This document shows, one piece after another, positions 23,432 through 32,901 of a stretch of 63,626 bases of DNA; position 1 is the first letter of the stretch, and the number at the start of each line of letters is the position of its first letter. The position numbers and the translations under genes were made by a program. The notes under the pieces are model-generated. The model saw only the letters and a program-made list of their open reading frames with translations, did no database searches and was not told where the DNA came from. This stretch comes from an uncultured Clostridia bacterium (GTDB lineage Bacteria; Bacillota; Clostridia; Christensenellales; Borkfalkiaceae), in assembly GCA_947625095.1 (NCBI GenBank), contig CANQMX010000011.1:1-63626 (forward strand). Direction: 5' to 3'.

Positions 23432-24379
23432 ATGATAATCGGCGTAGATTTGGGCGGAATGTCCGCCAAGGCGGCGTGTTTTTCGGGCGGCGCGCTCACG
23501 GATAGGGTGCGCGCGGAGACAAACGCAGCCGCTCCCCCCGAACAGACGGCGCACATCATGGCGCAGCTCTGCGTTGCCGCGGCGGATGCGGCGGGGCGCG
23601 ATTTCGGCGAAGTCGAGGCGATCGGCGTCGGTTCGCCCGGAGTCATCGACAGCCAAAACGGCATCGTCGTCAATTGGACGAATTTTCATTGGGAGAATGT
23701 CCCGCTCGCCGCGCTCATCGCGGAGGAGACGGGCAAGCGGGTGTTCGTCACCAACGATGCCAACGCCGCCGCGCTGGGCGAGGCCAAGTACGGCGCGGGC
23801 AAGGGCTACCGCAACAGCGTCTTTCTGACCCTCGGCACAGGCGTCGGCGGGGGAATTATTTTGGACGGAAAACTCTTCGAGGGGGGCAAGAGCGCGGGCG
23901 CGGAACTCGGCCACACCGTCATCGTGCAGGACGGCGAAATGTGCACCTGCGGCAGAAAGGGGTGCTTCGAGCGCTACGCTTCGGCGACGGCGCTCATGCG
24001 CTACACCTGCGCGGAGATGAAAAAAAACAGGCAAAGTTTGCTCTGGAAATACGCCGCTTCTCCCGAAAAAGTGGATGGAAAGACCGTCTTTTCTGCTCTT
24101 TCCGAGGGCGACGAGGGCGCGCGGCGGGTGCTCGATACCTTTGTGGCGGCGCTTGGCGAGGGCGTCGTGAACTTTGTAAACATCTTCCGCCCGCAGGCGG
24201 TGCTCCTCGGCGGCGGGATCTCCCGCGAGGGCGATACGCTGCTCGCGCCTCTGCGCGCCTACGTGATGCCGCGGCTGTACGTCTCGGCGGAGTACGCCCC
24301 GCTCGAAATTCTCTGCGCCACGCTCGGCAACGACGCGGGGCTTTACGGTGCGGCGGAATATGCGTCGCAGAAAATTTGA
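23432..24379 (+). CDS. ROK family sugar kinase (glucokinase-like)
   Basis: A 315-aa ROK kinase. The ATP-binding N-terminus is IIGVDLGGMSAKAA, then FVTNDANAAALGEAKYGAG, LTLGTGVGGGIIL and the zinc motif CTCGRKGCFE characteristic of ROK glucokinases. It likely phosphorylates glucose in the cytoplasm; other hexoses are possible. The ATG at 23432 follows TAGGGG, 9 nt after rho. Confidence 0.9.
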   Translation: MIIGVDLGGMSAKAACFSGGALTDRVRAETNAAAPPEQTAHIMAQLCVAAADAAGRDFGEVEAIGVGSPGVIDSQNGIVVNWTNFHWENVPLAALIAEETGKRVFVTNDANAAALGEAKYGAGKGYRNSVFLTLGTGVGGGIILDGKLFEGGKSAGAELGHTVIVQDGEMCTCGRKGCFERYASATALMRYTCAEMKKNRQSLLWKYAASPEKVDGKTVFSALSEGDEGARRVLDTFVAALGEGVVNFVNIFRPQAVLLGGGISREGDTLLAPLRAYVMPRLYVSAEYAPLEILCATLGNDAGLYGAAEYASQKI

Positions 24380-24446
24380 GAGAGACGTTAAGAAAGGGCG
24401 CACTCTGCCGCATTGGTTAATGTGTGCCCGCTTTATTTTCCGATGT

Positions 24447-24499
24447 TTCCTCATACCGAGCCCCGCCCGCGGCTTTGCCGCGGGCGGGGCGAGTGTATC
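24447..24499. repeat. Constant-flank hairpin element, copy A
   Basis: CCTCATACCGAG (24447-24458) and AGTGTATCTT (24490-24499) enclose a perfect 14-bp stem (24458-24471 with 24475-24488) and a TTT loop. Same family as 32765, 32902 and (inverted) 39895, but with an unrelated stem sequence. Confidence 0.85.
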
Positions 24500-24542
24500 T
24501 TTCCCGAAACGCAGCCCGACAAAAAATCCCACCCCATGTATA

Positions 24543-24581
24543 AAAAAACGCTCTCCAAACACCGTTCGGAGAGCGTTTTTT
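24543..24581. terminator. Bidirectional terminator between the ROK kinase and PadR genes
   Basis: Complementary arms at 24543-24556 and 24568-24581, with A-runs on the left and U-runs on the right, sit between convergent genes. Confidence 0.88.
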
Positions 24582-24586
24582 CACAC

Positions 24587-26317
24587 TTATTTCTTTTTGA
24601 TGGGTCGCACTTGCAGGTAGTAGACAACGCCGAAGATGACGACGGAGAAGAAGAACACGATGGGGAAGATAATGAAGGTCGCGAGGTAGGAGATGGAAGA
24701 AAAATTCCCGTTTACGCCGAGCGCCACGATGAGCGTTCCGATGACGAGCAGGGCATAGATGACGATGGAATTAACGATCACCAGCCCGCCGCGCCGTAGC
24801 GCCCGTTGCCCGTAGTGGTTGGCGTAGGCAAGCCCCGTCACAAGGAGGAGGCACACGCCCGCCGCCCAGATGAAGTAGGGGTAGAAGAGGGGAAGGGCGA
24901 GGCTCTTGCGCATGGCAAGCGCAACGCTTCCGAGCGCCACGCAGAAGAAGAACACGACGATCGCGCTCAAAAACAGCGCCTTTCCCTTGTGCACGATGCT
25001 GTCGGAATCCGTCTGTTTTTTCACGGATTTCCCGCCCGCCGTCGTAATGCGGATGCCGTCCTGCGCCGCGCGCGATTCAAGGTCGCGGAAGTCTATCCCG
25101 TCCAGCGACTGCGCGGCCTGCTCTTCCACAGGCTCCTGCGCAGGGTTTTCCTTCGCGGCGTTGTCGTAAAGCCTGCGCACGACGGTCTGATAGTCCTCGT
25201 CGTAGGCGGGCTGGGGCGTCTCGGCGGGGGGAGGGTTGTACGCGGGCGCGCCGTAATAGGAGTACGTCTCCTCGGGCTTCTCCTCGGGCGGCGCGTTGAC
25301 GAGGTTGATATAATTCTGATGGATGAGTTGCTGTTCGCGCTGGCGGAAGAGGGCTTCCTGCTCCTCGCGGATGCGTTTTTCCGTCTCCTCGAGTTCGGCG
25401 CGGTGGCGCTGTTCGGCCTCGGCAAAGCGGGCTTCCTTCTCGGCGAGGAGAAAATCATACCGCCTGCGTTCCTCTTGCAGGGCGCGTTCCTTGTCGAGGA
25501 GTTCCTGTTCGCGCGCCTCGCGGGTCTTTTCGAGTTCGCTCAGTTGTTCGAGGCGCGCCTCTTCGTACTTGCGGTGCTCCTCTTCGACGAGCTGTTCGCG
25601 CTCCGCAATTGCGTTTTCGTGCGCCTCGCGCTCGTTTTTGAGAAGTTCCGCCTGCGCGGCGCGCTCTTCCTCGAGCTGCTCGGTGCGCCGTTGCATCTCC
25701 TCCTCGAAGCGGGTGCGCTCCTCCTCGAGCGCCGCCTTTGCCTCCTCGAGTTCGGCGGATTTTTTGGCGTAATCCTCCTCGAGGCGGGCTTTTTCCGCTT
25801 CGCCGAAGGCGGCCTCGAAGTCCACGTCGTCCTCTTCGCCTTCGCGGCCGGGCACGCGCGAGGTCGTGTCGCGCAGCACGCGCATATTTACGGCGGTGGG
25901 GGCGGGGTTGGCAAAGTCAAAGTCGCGGTCGGAGATCAGGCTGTCGATGATGGTGCGGGAATATTCCCACTCTGATTGATTCTGTTCGGAGACGGTCTTT
26001 CCTTCGTCGGTGAGGGAGAAATACTTTCTCCTGCCGCCGCCCACAGAGCCGCCCCAATAGGAGGTGATGTAGCCGTCCTTTTCCAGGCGCTTCAAGGCGC
26101 TGTACAGCGTGGGCTGTTTCAGCGAGTACTGCCCGTGGCTCTTGCCCTCGATCTCCGCGATGATCTCATACCCGTACTTGTCCCCGTCGTAGAGGGCGCG
26201 GAGAATGATGGTATTGATGTGCCCGCGGATGAGGTCGGAGTTGATGGATTTATCCGATTTTTCGTCGATATCCGCGTCTGCCGCTTCGGCTTCGGCGGCT
26301 TCAAATTCCTCGTCCAT
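24587..26317 (-). CDS. PadR-type regulator fused to coiled coil and membrane domain
   Basis: A 576-aa protein of unusual design. Residues about 25-120 are a PadR winged helix (GHINTIILRALYDGDKYGYEIIAEIE, then QPTLYSALKRLEKDGYI and GGGRRKYFSLTDEGK). About 175-350 is a highly charged, heptad-like coiled coil rich in Glu/Arg. About 350-440 is a Pro/Tyr/acidic linker, and four hydrophobic segments follow (about 455-480, 485-508, 520-542 and 550-572), ending RPIKKK. It probably acts as a membrane-tethered regulator or scaffold. The ATG at 26317 has a perfect GGAGGA site; upstream in-frame codons are not needed. Confidence 0.82.
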   Translation of the reverse strand: MDEEFEAAEAEAADADIDEKSDKSINSDLIRGHINTIILRALYDGDKYGYEIIAEIEGKSHGQYSLKQPTLYSALKRLEKDGYITSYWGGSVGGGRRKYFSLTDEGKTVSEQNQSEWEYSRTIIDSLISDRDFDFANPAPTAVNMRVLRDTTSRVPGREGEEDDVDFEAAFGEAEKARLEEDYAKKSAELEEAKAALEEERTRFEEEMQRRTEQLEEERAAQAELLKNEREAHENAIAEREQLVEEEHRKYEEARLEQLSELEKTREAREQELLDKERALQEERRRYDFLLAEKEARFAEAEQRHRAELEETEKRIREEQEALFRQREQQLIHQNYINLVNAPPEEKPEETYSYYGAPAYNPPPAETPQPAYDEDYQTVVRRLYDNAAKENPAQEPVEEQAAQSLDGIDFRDLESRAAQDGIRITTAGGKSVKKQTDSDSIVHKGKALFLSAIVVFFFCVALGSVALAMRKSLALPLFYPYFIWAAGVCLLLVTGLAYANHYGQRALRRGGLVIVNSIVIYALLVIGTLIVALGVNGNFSSISYLATFIIFPIVFFFSVVIFGVVYYLQVRPIKKK

Positions 26318-26341
26318 TCGATTCCTCCTTTGTTTTTCCCT

Positions 26342-26370
26342 ATTATATAATATCCCGCGGATTTTGTCAA
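26342..26370 (-). promoter_or_regulatory. padR-type gene promoter
   Basis: On the minus strand, TTGACA (26365-26370), 17 bp, TATAAT (26342-26347). The palindromic element copy 3 lies immediately upstream of the -35 box. Confidence 0.85.
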
Positions 26371-26399
26371 CTAACAAAGTACTATGTCAGACATAATTT
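26371..26399 (+). repeat. Palindromic dispersed element, copy 3
   Basis: Core CAAAGTACTATG (26375-26386), with one change from the palindrome, then TCAGACATAA. Flanking hexamers CTAACA (26371-26376) and TAATTT (26394-26399). It lies between the divergent padR-type and YkvI-like genes. Confidence 0.82.
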
Positions 26400-26444
26400 T
26401 GAAATTTTTTCATAATTTTTTTGAAATTCGCATAGTAGAGAGGG

Positions 26445-27617
26445 ATGAGAGCGCTGAAAATCGCCTTTTGCGTCGTCGGTAGTGCGATCGGCGCGGGGTT
26501 CATCACGGGGGCGGAACTCGTCCGCTTTTTTCCGCGCGGCGGCTTTTTGTTCGCGTTTCTTTTATCGTGCGTCCTGTTCTTTGCGCTCGCTGCCTTCTTT
26601 TTGTTCCTCGGGCGAAGGCACGGCGGCTACAACAGCGTGCTCGCGGCGACGTTCGGGAAGGGGGCGGAGGCGGTGCGTATTCTCTCCCTCGTCTGCGTGT
26701 TCGTGCCGTGCGGCGGGATGCTCGCGGGGCTTGACGGGCTATTCCCCGCGGCAAAGCCGCTGCTTTCCGTATTGGGGCTGGGCGCGGGGTGTCTCCTCGT
26801 CCACCGCGGCATGAAGGGCGTCTCCGTCCTCAACCTCATTCTCGTGCCCCTGCTCGTCGGTTTCGTCCTGTTGGGCGGGCGGGGGAAGGCGATGATTTTC
26901 GATGTCTCCGCCCCTCGCCCCGCGGGGTCTTTTTACGGCGCGCTCTACGTCGGCATGAACATCTTTCTCATCGCGCCCGTGCTCATGGATCTGGGGGAGG
27001 AGGCCACCCGCCCCGTTCTCTCCGCGGGCGTTGCCGCCGCCGTTATCGCCGTGTGCGGGGTCTGCATCCTCGGGCGCGTATACGGCGCGGGCGTCGCGGT
27101 GCAAGAGGAGATGCCCTACCTTGCCGTCATGCGCGGAAGCCGCCTCTTTTTCGTCGCGGTGGGGGCGGCGATCTTCACCTCCCTCGTCTCCGCGCTCTAT
27201 CCGCTCGTTGCGGCGTGTCAAAAAATTCGCGGCAAAGCAAAATACGCCGCAGAGGGAGGGGTACTCCTTGCGGCGTTTGTCTTTTCGAGGTTGGGTCTTT
27301 CGGGCATCGTCGGCGTCTTTTATCCCGCCGTCGGCGCGATCGGGCTTGCCTTTTCAATTTTCTGTGTTTTTCACGAGTACCTTTTCCAGCGCCACCACCA
27401 AAAAGTACATTCCCGCGGCGAGGATACAGAGGATGAGCGTCGCGCTCATCACAAGGTCGAGCTTAAACACCTGCCCGCCGTACACGATGAGGTATCCAAG
27501 CCCCGCCCGCGAAACGATGTATTCGCCCATGATCGAGCCGATCCACGACATTCCCACCGCCACTTTCAGCATGGAGATGAAGGAGGCGAGGGAGGAGGGA
27601 ATGACAAGTTTGTATAA
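26445..27617 (+). CDS. YkvI-like membrane transporter with readthrough tail
   Basis: The first ~305 residues form a polytopic membrane protein with about ten hydrophobic segments, starting MRALKIAFCVVGSAIGAGFITGAE, like the YkvI family of the APC superfamily; substrate unknown. From about residue 304 the frame runs antisense through the ABC permease gene for 264 bp and becomes hydrophilic and His/Arg-rich until a stop at 27617. The membrane part is nearly family length, so the tail is probably a loss of the native stop by rearrangement, not a functional domain. Confidence 0.7.
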   Translation: MRALKIAFCVVGSAIGAGFITGAELVRFFPRGGFLFAFLLSCVLFFALAAFFLFLGRRHGGYNSVLAATFGKGAEAVRILSLVCVFVPCGGMLAGLDGLFPAAKPLLSVLGLGAGCLLVHRGMKGVSVLNLILVPLLVGFVLLGGRGKAMIFDVSAPRPAGSFYGALYVGMNIFLIAPVLMDLGEEATRPVLSAGVAAAVIAVCGVCILGRVYGAGVAVQEEMPYLAVMRGSRLFFVAVGAAIFTSLVSALYPLVAACQKIRGKAKYAAEGGVLLAAFVFSRLGLSGIVGVFYPAVGAIGLAFSIFCVFHEYLFQRHHQKVHSRGEDTEDERRAHHKVELKHLPAVHDEVSKPRPRNDVFAHDRADPRHSHRHFQHGDEGGEGGGNDKFV

Positions 27618-28178
27618 AATTTGCCACTTGTTCGCGCCCATGGAGCGCAGAAGCAGAATCTTGTTGTGGTCGGTCTCCATGAAGGCGGCAAGCATATGCA
27701 GGGTCGCCACAATGACGCCCACGAGCGCCGTCATAAAGATGATGGCCTCGCTTCCCGTGCCGAACCAGATGATGATAATGGGGCCGAGCGCTATCTTGGG
27801 CAGGGCGTTGAGCACGACGATGTAAGGCTCCAAAACCTTCCTGAGGGTGTCGCTCCACCACAGCGCGAGGGCGACGCCGTAGCCCACGACGACGGCGATT
27901 GCAAACCCGATGATGGTTTCCAGCAGGGTCACGCCGATGTGGAAGAACAGCGTTCCCTCCTCGTACAGCCCCGCAATGGTCTTTATGATGCGCGAGGGCG
28001 AACTCATGAAGAAGGGGTCTACCCAGCCGAATACGGTGGTGATGAGTTCCCACGCGCCGAAGAAGAGGGCGAGCAGGGCAAGGCGGAGCGCCCAGATGAG
28101 GATCTGCCTGTTTCTACGTCTTTTCAGATAGAGCATATGCTCATGCGAGCACAGCGTTTTCACTTCACGGTGTTTCAT
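27354..28178 (-). CDS. ABC transporter permease (SsuC/TauC-like)
   Basis: A 274-aa inner-membrane permease with six hydrophobic segments and the BPD-type EAA loop (LLRSMGANKWQILYKLVIPSSLASF). It belongs to the sulfonate/taurine/nitrate/pyrimidine-precursor group. The ATG at 28178 overlaps the ATPase stop by 4 bp. Its last 264 bp are overlapped antisense by the YkvI-like reading frame, but its own C-terminus is normal. Confidence 0.9.
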   Translation of the reverse strand: MKHREVKTLCSHEHMLYLKRRRNRQILIWALRLALLALFFGAWELITTVFGWVDPFFMSSPSRIIKTIAGLYEEGTLFFHIGVTLLETIIGFAIAVVVGYGVALALWWSDTLRKVLEPYIVVLNALPKIALGPIIIIWFGTGSEAIIFMTALVGVIVATLHMLAAFMETDHNKILLLRSMGANKWQILYKLVIPSSLASFISMLKVAVGMSWIGSIMGEYIVSRAGLGYLIVYGGQVFKLDLVMSATLILCILAAGMYFLVVALEKVLVKNTEN

Positions 28179-28912
28179 TGGTTCAACTCCTTCCACAGTT
28201 TCTCAAACCAGCCCGAAAACTGCGGCATTTCCCTGCGTGCGAGCGGCGTTTTCACCTCTCCGAAGTCCATTTCGTGGGTAAAGGCGACGTGCGCGGGGCG
28301 CTTTGTGAGCACCAGCACCCTGTCGGCGAGCGATACGGCCTCGGAGATGTCGTGCGTAATGAGCAGGGCGGTCTTTCCCTCGCTGTGGATGATGGCGGAG
28401 ACGTCGTCGCACACGTTGAGTCGCGTCTGGTAGTCGAGGGCGGAAAAGGGTTCGTCGAGCAGGAGGATATCGGGGTCGGTCGCAAGCGTTCTTATGAGCG
28501 CGGCGCGCTGGCGCATCCCGCCCGAAAGTTCGTAGGGGTAACTCTGCAAAAAGTCCCCAAGCCCGTATTTTACGGCAAGCGCCTTCGCCCGTTCCCTGTT
28601 CTCCGCCGTATTTTGATGCTTGATCTCCAGCGGCAGAACGATGTTTTTTTCTATCGTCCTCCACGGGAACAGTTCATCCTTTTGCAACATATAGCCGCAA
28701 CTTCCGAACGTCTCCACCACGCCCGCGGAGGGCTTCAAAAGCCCCGCGGCGAGCGATAGAAGTGTGGTCTTTCCGCAGCCCGAAGGGCCGATGATGGCGA
28801 CGAATTCTCCCTCGTCCACGGTAAACGAAAGGTTCTCCGCCGCCACCGTCTCCCCGTGGCGGGTGTGGTAGATGAGGCTTGCGTGCGAAAAGCGCAACAT
28901 TTGCTTTTTCAT
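28175..28912 (-). CDS. ABC transporter ATP-binding protein (SsuB/TauB-like)
   Basis: A 245-aa ABC ATPase: Walker A GPSGCGKTT, Q-loop GYMLQKDELFPW, signature LSGGMRQRAAL, Walker B DILLLDEPFSALD and the switch His in LITHDISEA. It pairs with the permease and the NMT1-type binding protein. The gene order (binding protein, ATPase, permease) is that of small-molecule importers. Confidence 0.93.
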   Translation of the reverse strand: MKKQMLRFSHASLIYHTRHGETVAAENLSFTVDEGEFVAIIGPSGCGKTTLLSLAAGLLKPSAGVVETFGSCGYMLQKDELFPWRTIEKNIVLPLEIKHQNTAENRERAKALAVKYGLGDFLQSYPYELSGGMRQRAALIRTLATDPDILLLDEPFSALDYQTRLNVCDDVSAIIHSEGKTALLITHDISEAVSLADRVLVLTKRPAHVAFTHEMDFGEVKTPLARREMPQFSGWFEKLWKELNQ

Positions 28913-28950
28913 AGGCGCTCCTTTTGTATTTCTCGGGTGAAAACAGCGCG

Positions 28951-29952
28951 TTATTTGAGGGAAGCAAGCGCCTTTTTCGCGTAACTGTTGTCCACGATGT
29001 CGGCAAACTGCACGCGCGATGTAAGTTCTCCCGCGCTCTCGATGATGTCCTGCAACCTGTCAAAGGCGGCCTCGGACATCGCCATATCGCCGTCCCACGC
29101 GTCGATCCTGCGGTAACTTTCCACGCTCGTCATGAGAGAAGCGTAGGAGGTGGAGGGGAACTGCTTGAAGAGGTTTTCGGCGATCACGGAATATTCCTGC
29201 GTCTTTGCAAAGTCAATGGCTTTCAGCATGGCGCGCAAAAATCCGTTCACGACGTCCTCATTCTTTTTCAGCCACGACTGCTTTGCGATGTAGCAGGTGT
29301 AGGGCACTTCGCCGCCCGCTTCGCCCACGGCCGCCACGATGTGGCAGTTGCCCGCGGCCTCGTTTTCGGATGCGACAGGTTCAAACATCGTGCAGTAGTC
29401 GGAAGTGCCGGAAAGGAAGGCCGCCGTCATGTTGTTGAAGGAGACGTCAAAGTTAAAGTTGATGTCCGCATCGGTAAATCCGTGTTCGCGGAGGATGTAT
29501 TCAAAGGTCATGCAGGGGACGCCGCCCTGTCTGCCCGCGAGGATGGATTTCCCCTTCAGGTCTTCCCATTTGAAGGTCGCCGCCTCATCCTTTCGGGAAA
29601 CGAGGAACGAGCCGTCCCGCTGCGTCAGTTGTCCGAATACGGTGGGCACATCCTGCGCGTCGCCGAGTTTCACATAGATGGCGGCCTCCGGGCCGCAGAA
29701 GCCGATGTCCGCGCCGCCCGAAAGCACCGCAGTCATCACGGCGTCCGCGCCTCCGCCGTTGGTGAGTTCTATTTTGATGCCCTCCTCCTCAAAATAGCCG
29801 AGCGCGTCGGCAAGGTACATGGGGGCGTAAAAGACGGAGTGCGTCACCTCGTTGATGCGCAGTGTGACGAGCCCGTCGCTGTTGCCGCCGCAGGCGGCGA
29901 GGGGCAGGAGGGCAAAAAGAGCCGCTCCGAGTGTTGCAAAAAACTTTTTCAT
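28951..29952 (-). CDS. ABC transporter substrate-binding lipoprotein (NMT1/SsuA-like)
   Basis: A 333-aa exported lipoprotein: signal peptide with lipobox LAAC (Cys about 21), then LRINEVTHSVFYAPMYLADALGYFEEEGIKIELTNGGGADAVMTAVLSGGADIGFCGPEAA, the NMT1/THI5-like fold. Ligands in this family include sulfonates, nitrate and thiamine-pyrimidine precursors; the true ligand is not evident and no TPP riboswitch is seen upstream. It heads the importer operon. Confidence 0.9.
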   Translation of the reverse strand: MKKFFATLGAALFALLPLAACGGNSDGLVTLRINEVTHSVFYAPMYLADALGYFEEEGIKIELTNGGGADAVMTAVLSGGADIGFCGPEAAIYVKLGDAQDVPTVFGQLTQRDGSFLVSRKDEAATFKWEDLKGKSILAGRQGGVPCMTFEYILREHGFTDADINFNFDVSFNNMTAAFLSGTSDYCTMFEPVASENEAAGNCHIVAAVGEAGGEVPYTCYIAKQSWLKKNEDVVNGFLRAMLKAIDFAKTQEYSVIAENLFKQFPSTSYASLMTSVESYRRIDAWDGDMAMSEAAFDRLQDIIESAGELTSRVQFADIVDNSYAKKALASLK

Positions 29953-30008
29953 AGGTTTTGCTCCGTAAAAATTTTAAGATAATATAGTTTATGCCCCGCA
30001 CGGATTAA

Positions 30009-30037
30009 TTGACAACGCCGCAAAAAAGCGATATAAT
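30009..30037 (+). promoter_or_regulatory. valS promoter
   Basis: TTGACA (30009-30014), 17 bp, TATAAT (30032-30037), 29 nt before the valS ATG. No T-box leader fits in this short space. Confidence 0.85.
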
Positions 30038-30066
30038 AAAAACCTATTACAATCAGAGAGAACGTT

Positions 30067-32688
30067 ATGAAAGAGATGCACACCACCTACGACCCCAAAG
30101 AGTTTGAAGATAGGGTCTACGAAAAATGGATGGAGGAGGGCAGTTTCCGCGCCGAAGCCGACCCCGCCAAGATCCCGTTCACGGTCATGATGCCCCCGCC
30201 CAACATCACGGGGCAGCTCCATATGGGGCACGCGATGGATGAGACCATTCAGGATGTCATCGTGCGCTTCAAGCGGATGCAGGGTCACTCCGTCCTCTGG
30301 CTTCCGGGCACCGACCACGCCTCGCTCGCCACCGAGCACAAGATCGTGGAAAAACTCCGCGCCGAGGGCACGAGCAAGGAAGAGCTCGGCAGGGAAGAAT
30401 TTTTGCGCCGCGCGTGGGCATGGAAGGAGCAATACGGCGGCACGATCATTTCGCAGCTCAAAAAACTCGGCTCGTCGTGCGATTGGTCTCGCCTCGCCTT
30501 CACGCTGGATGAAAAATGCTCCCGCGCCGTCAAGGAGGCCTTTTTCCGCCTCTACAACAAGGGTCTCATCTACCGCGGAAGCCGCATCATCAATTGGTGT
30601 CCGGACTGTAAGACCGCTCTCTCCGACGAGGAAGTGGCCTATTCCGAGGATGCGGGCAACTTCTGGTACTTCAACTATCCCGTCAAGGGCACGGAGGAGT
30701 ACATCACCATCGCAACGACCCGTCCCGAGACGATGCTCGGCGATACGGCCGTCGCCGTCAACCCCAGCGACGAACGCTACGCAAAATTCGTCGGAAAGAC
30801 GCTCATCCTGCCCATCGTGGGGCGGGAGATCCCCGTCGTTGCCGATGACTATGTCGATATGGAATTCGGCACGGGCGCAGTCAAGATAACGCCCGCACAC
30901 GACCCCAACGACTTCGAGGTCGGCCTCCGCCACAACCTGCCCATGATCCGCGTCCTCAATGACGACGGCACGGTGAACGCCGAGGGCGGCAAGTTCGAGG
31001 GGCTCGACCGCTACGAGGCGAGGAAGCGCATCGTCGCCGAGATGGGGGAGAAGGGTCTCCTCGTCAAGGTAGAGCCGCACACGCACAACGTGGGGCACTG
31101 CCACCGCTGCAACGCGGTGTTGGAACCCATCGTCTCCAAGCAGTGGTTCGTAAAGATGAAGCCGCTCGCCGCCCCCGCCATTCACGCGGTCATGCAGAAC
31201 AAGACCAAGTTCGTGCCCGACCGCTTCGCCAAGATCTACTTCAATTGGCTGGAAAACATCCGCGATTGGTGCATCTCCCGCCAGCTTTGGTGGGGACACC
31301 GCATCCCCGTGTGGTACTGCGACGACTGCGGCGAGACCATCTGCGCCCGCGAAACGCCGCAAAAATGCCCCAAGTGCGGCAGCGAGCGCCTTCATCAGGA
31401 GGAGGATTGCCTCGATACATGGTTCTCTTCCGCTCTTTGGCCGTTCTCCACGCTCGGCTGGCCGGAGGAGACGGAGGACTTCAAATACTTCTATCCCACC
31501 GACGTCCTCGTCACGGGGTACGATATCATCCCGTTCTGGGTCATGCGCATGATGTTCTCGGGGCTGGAGCAGACGGAGAAAGTTCCCTTCCGCGACGTGC
31601 TCATCCACGGCCTCGTGCGCGATGAGCAGGGCAGAAAGATGTCCAAATCGCTCGGAAACGGCGTCGATCCCTTGGAAGTCATCGAAAAATACGGCGCGGA
31701 TTCCCTGCGCCTCTCGCTCGTCACGGGCGTCGCCCCGGGCAACGATACCCGCTTCACCGACGCCAAGGTGGAGGCGTCGCGCAACTTCATCAACAAGATA
31801 TGGAACGCCTCCCGCTTCGTGCTCATGAACGCGGAGGGGGAGATCCCGCCCCTTGCCGAGGTGCGCCTGCAACCCGCCGACCGCTGGATCATCTCCCGCC
31901 TGCAAACGACCATCCGCGAGGTCACGCTGTCCCTTCAAAAGTACGATCTCGGCATCGCGGCGGATAAACTCACCGACTTCGCGTGGAGCGACTTCTGCGA
32001 TTGGTACATTGAGCTCTCCAAGCCCGCCCTGTACGGCGACGATGCGGAGCGCAAGCGCGGCACGCTCTCCGTGCTCATGTTCGTGCTGGAAAACACCCTC
32101 AAACTGTTGCATCCCTTCATTCCGTTCGTCACGGAGGAGATCTACGGCTATCTCCCGCACGCAAAGGGGAGTATCATCACGGCGGACTATCCCCGCTACA
32201 ACACAAAACTTGCCTACAAAAAGGAGGCAAAGGCATTCGAGGGGGTCATCGACCTTATAAAGACGGTGCGCGCCATGAAGGTGGAAGTGGGCTGTCCGCC
32301 CACCAAAAAAGTGCCGCTCTACCTCGTCACCGAACAGAAGCGCCTCGTCGCCGTCAATAAGATGTCCATCTTGCGGCTTGCGGGCGCAAGCGACGTCGAT
32401 TTTGTGGAAAGCGGCGCGGAGGCAGGGGAAAAGCCCGTCTCCAAGGTGTGCGAATTGGGGCAGATCTTCATTCCGCTCGGGCAGCTCGTCGATATCGAGG
32501 CGGAGCGCAAGCGGCTGGAAAAGGAACTCGAGCGGGTCATAGGCGAGATCGCCCGCGCCGAGAGCAAACTCACCAACAAGAACTTTGTTGCCAAAGCGCC
32601 CAAAAAACTCGTCGAGGACGAGGCGGCGAAAAAAGAGAAGTATCTCGATATGAAAGCGCGCATCGAAACGCAGTTAAAATTGCTATAA
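30067..32688 (+). CDS. valS: Valine--tRNA ligase
   Basis: An 873-aa class I synthetase charging tRNA-Val. HIGH-type motif [16 protein letters not shown], editing domain [17 protein letters not shown], zinc-like cysteines (CDDCGE, CPKCGS), KMSKSLGNG, and the C-terminal coiled coil with the [23 protein letters not shown] tRNA-binding arm. The segment after the first motif reads [17 protein letters not shown], where many bacterial ValRS have GTDHAGIATQ. Length is normal. Confidence 0.97.
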   Translation: MKEMHTTYDPKEFEDRVYEKWMEEGSFRAEADPAKIPFTVMMPPPNITGQLHMGHAMDETIQDVIVRFKRMQGHSVLWLPGTDHASLATEHKIVEKLRAEGTSKEELGREEFLRRAWAWKEQYGGTIISQLKKLGSSCDWSRLAFTLDEKCSRAVKEAFFRLYNKGLIYRGSRIINWCPDCKTALSDEEVAYSEDAGNFWYFNYPVKGTEEYITIATTRPETMLGDTAVAVNPSDERYAKFVGKTLILPIVGREIPVVADDYVDMEFGTGAVKITPAHDPNDFEVGLRHNLPMIRVLNDDGTVNAEGGKFEGLDRYEARKRIVAEMGEKGLLVKVEPHTHNVGHCHRCNAVLEPIVSKQWFVKMKPLAAPAIHAVMQNKTKFVPDRFAKIYFNWLENIRDWCISRQLWWGHRIPVWYCDDCGETICARETPQKCPKCGSERLHQEEDCLDTWFSSALWPFSTLGWPEETEDFKYFYPTDVLVTGYDIIPFWVMRMMFSGLEQTEKVPFRDVLIHGLVRDEQGRKMSKSLGNGVDPLEVIEKYGADSLRLSLVTGVAPGNDTRFTDAKVEASRNFINKIWNASRFVLMNAEGEIPPLAEVRLQPADRWIISRLQTTIREVTLSLQKYDLGIAADKLTDFAWSDFCDWYIELSKPALYGDDAERKRGTLSVLMFVLENTLKLLHPFIPFVTEEIYGYLPHAKGSIITADYPRYNTKLAYKKEAKAFEGVIDLIKTVRAMKVEVGCPPTKKVPLYLVTEQKRLVAVNKMSILRLAGASDVDFVESGAEAGEKPVSKVCELGQIFIPLGQLVDIEAERKRLEKELERVIGEIARAESKLTNKNFVAKAPKKLVEDEAAKKEKYLDMKARIETQLKLL

Positions 32689-32702
32689 CTTTTATGCTCC
32701 CG

Positions 32703-32737
32703 GGCGGTTCCGTTCTCCGATGCGGAACCGCCTTTTG
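32703..32737 (+). terminator. valS terminator
   Basis: GGCGGTTCCG (32703-32712) pairs with CGGAACCGCC (32723-32732), followed by TTTTGC. Confidence 0.82.
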
Positions 32738-32764
32738 CATATTCCTATACAGCGGGTTGGATCT

Positions 32765-32856
32765 CCTCATACCGAGCCGCCGTAGGCGGCGTCCCGCGCG
32801 CACTGTTCGCCTACTAAGCGCGGCACGAGGAGCGTAGCGACGAAGTAGTGTATCTT
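32765..32856. repeat. Constant-flank hairpin element, copy B (expanded)
   Basis: CCTCATACCGAG (32765-32776) and AGTGTATCTT (32847-32856) as in the other copies. The left stem is GCCGCC GTA GGCGGC, but about 55 bp more are enclosed, including a 34-bp block (32796-32829) that recurs inverted at 59119-59151. Confidence 0.8.
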
Positions 32857-32901
32857 ATCCCCCTTCCCCCTTGGGGAGGGGGGACACAGGGGGAGTGATC
32901 T

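Noticed and set aside
29953..30066. T-box leader for valS or TPP riboswitch for the NMT1-type importer
   Set aside because: Only ~115 bp separate the divergent genes, filled by promoters; no T-box or THI-box core is visible.
29989..32160. 723-codon minus-strand open frame opposite valS
   Set aside because: It is the antisense of a full valine--tRNA ligase with all motifs; composition (His/Val/Asp/Arg-rich, no domains) is typical of reverse-frame shadows in GC-rich genes.
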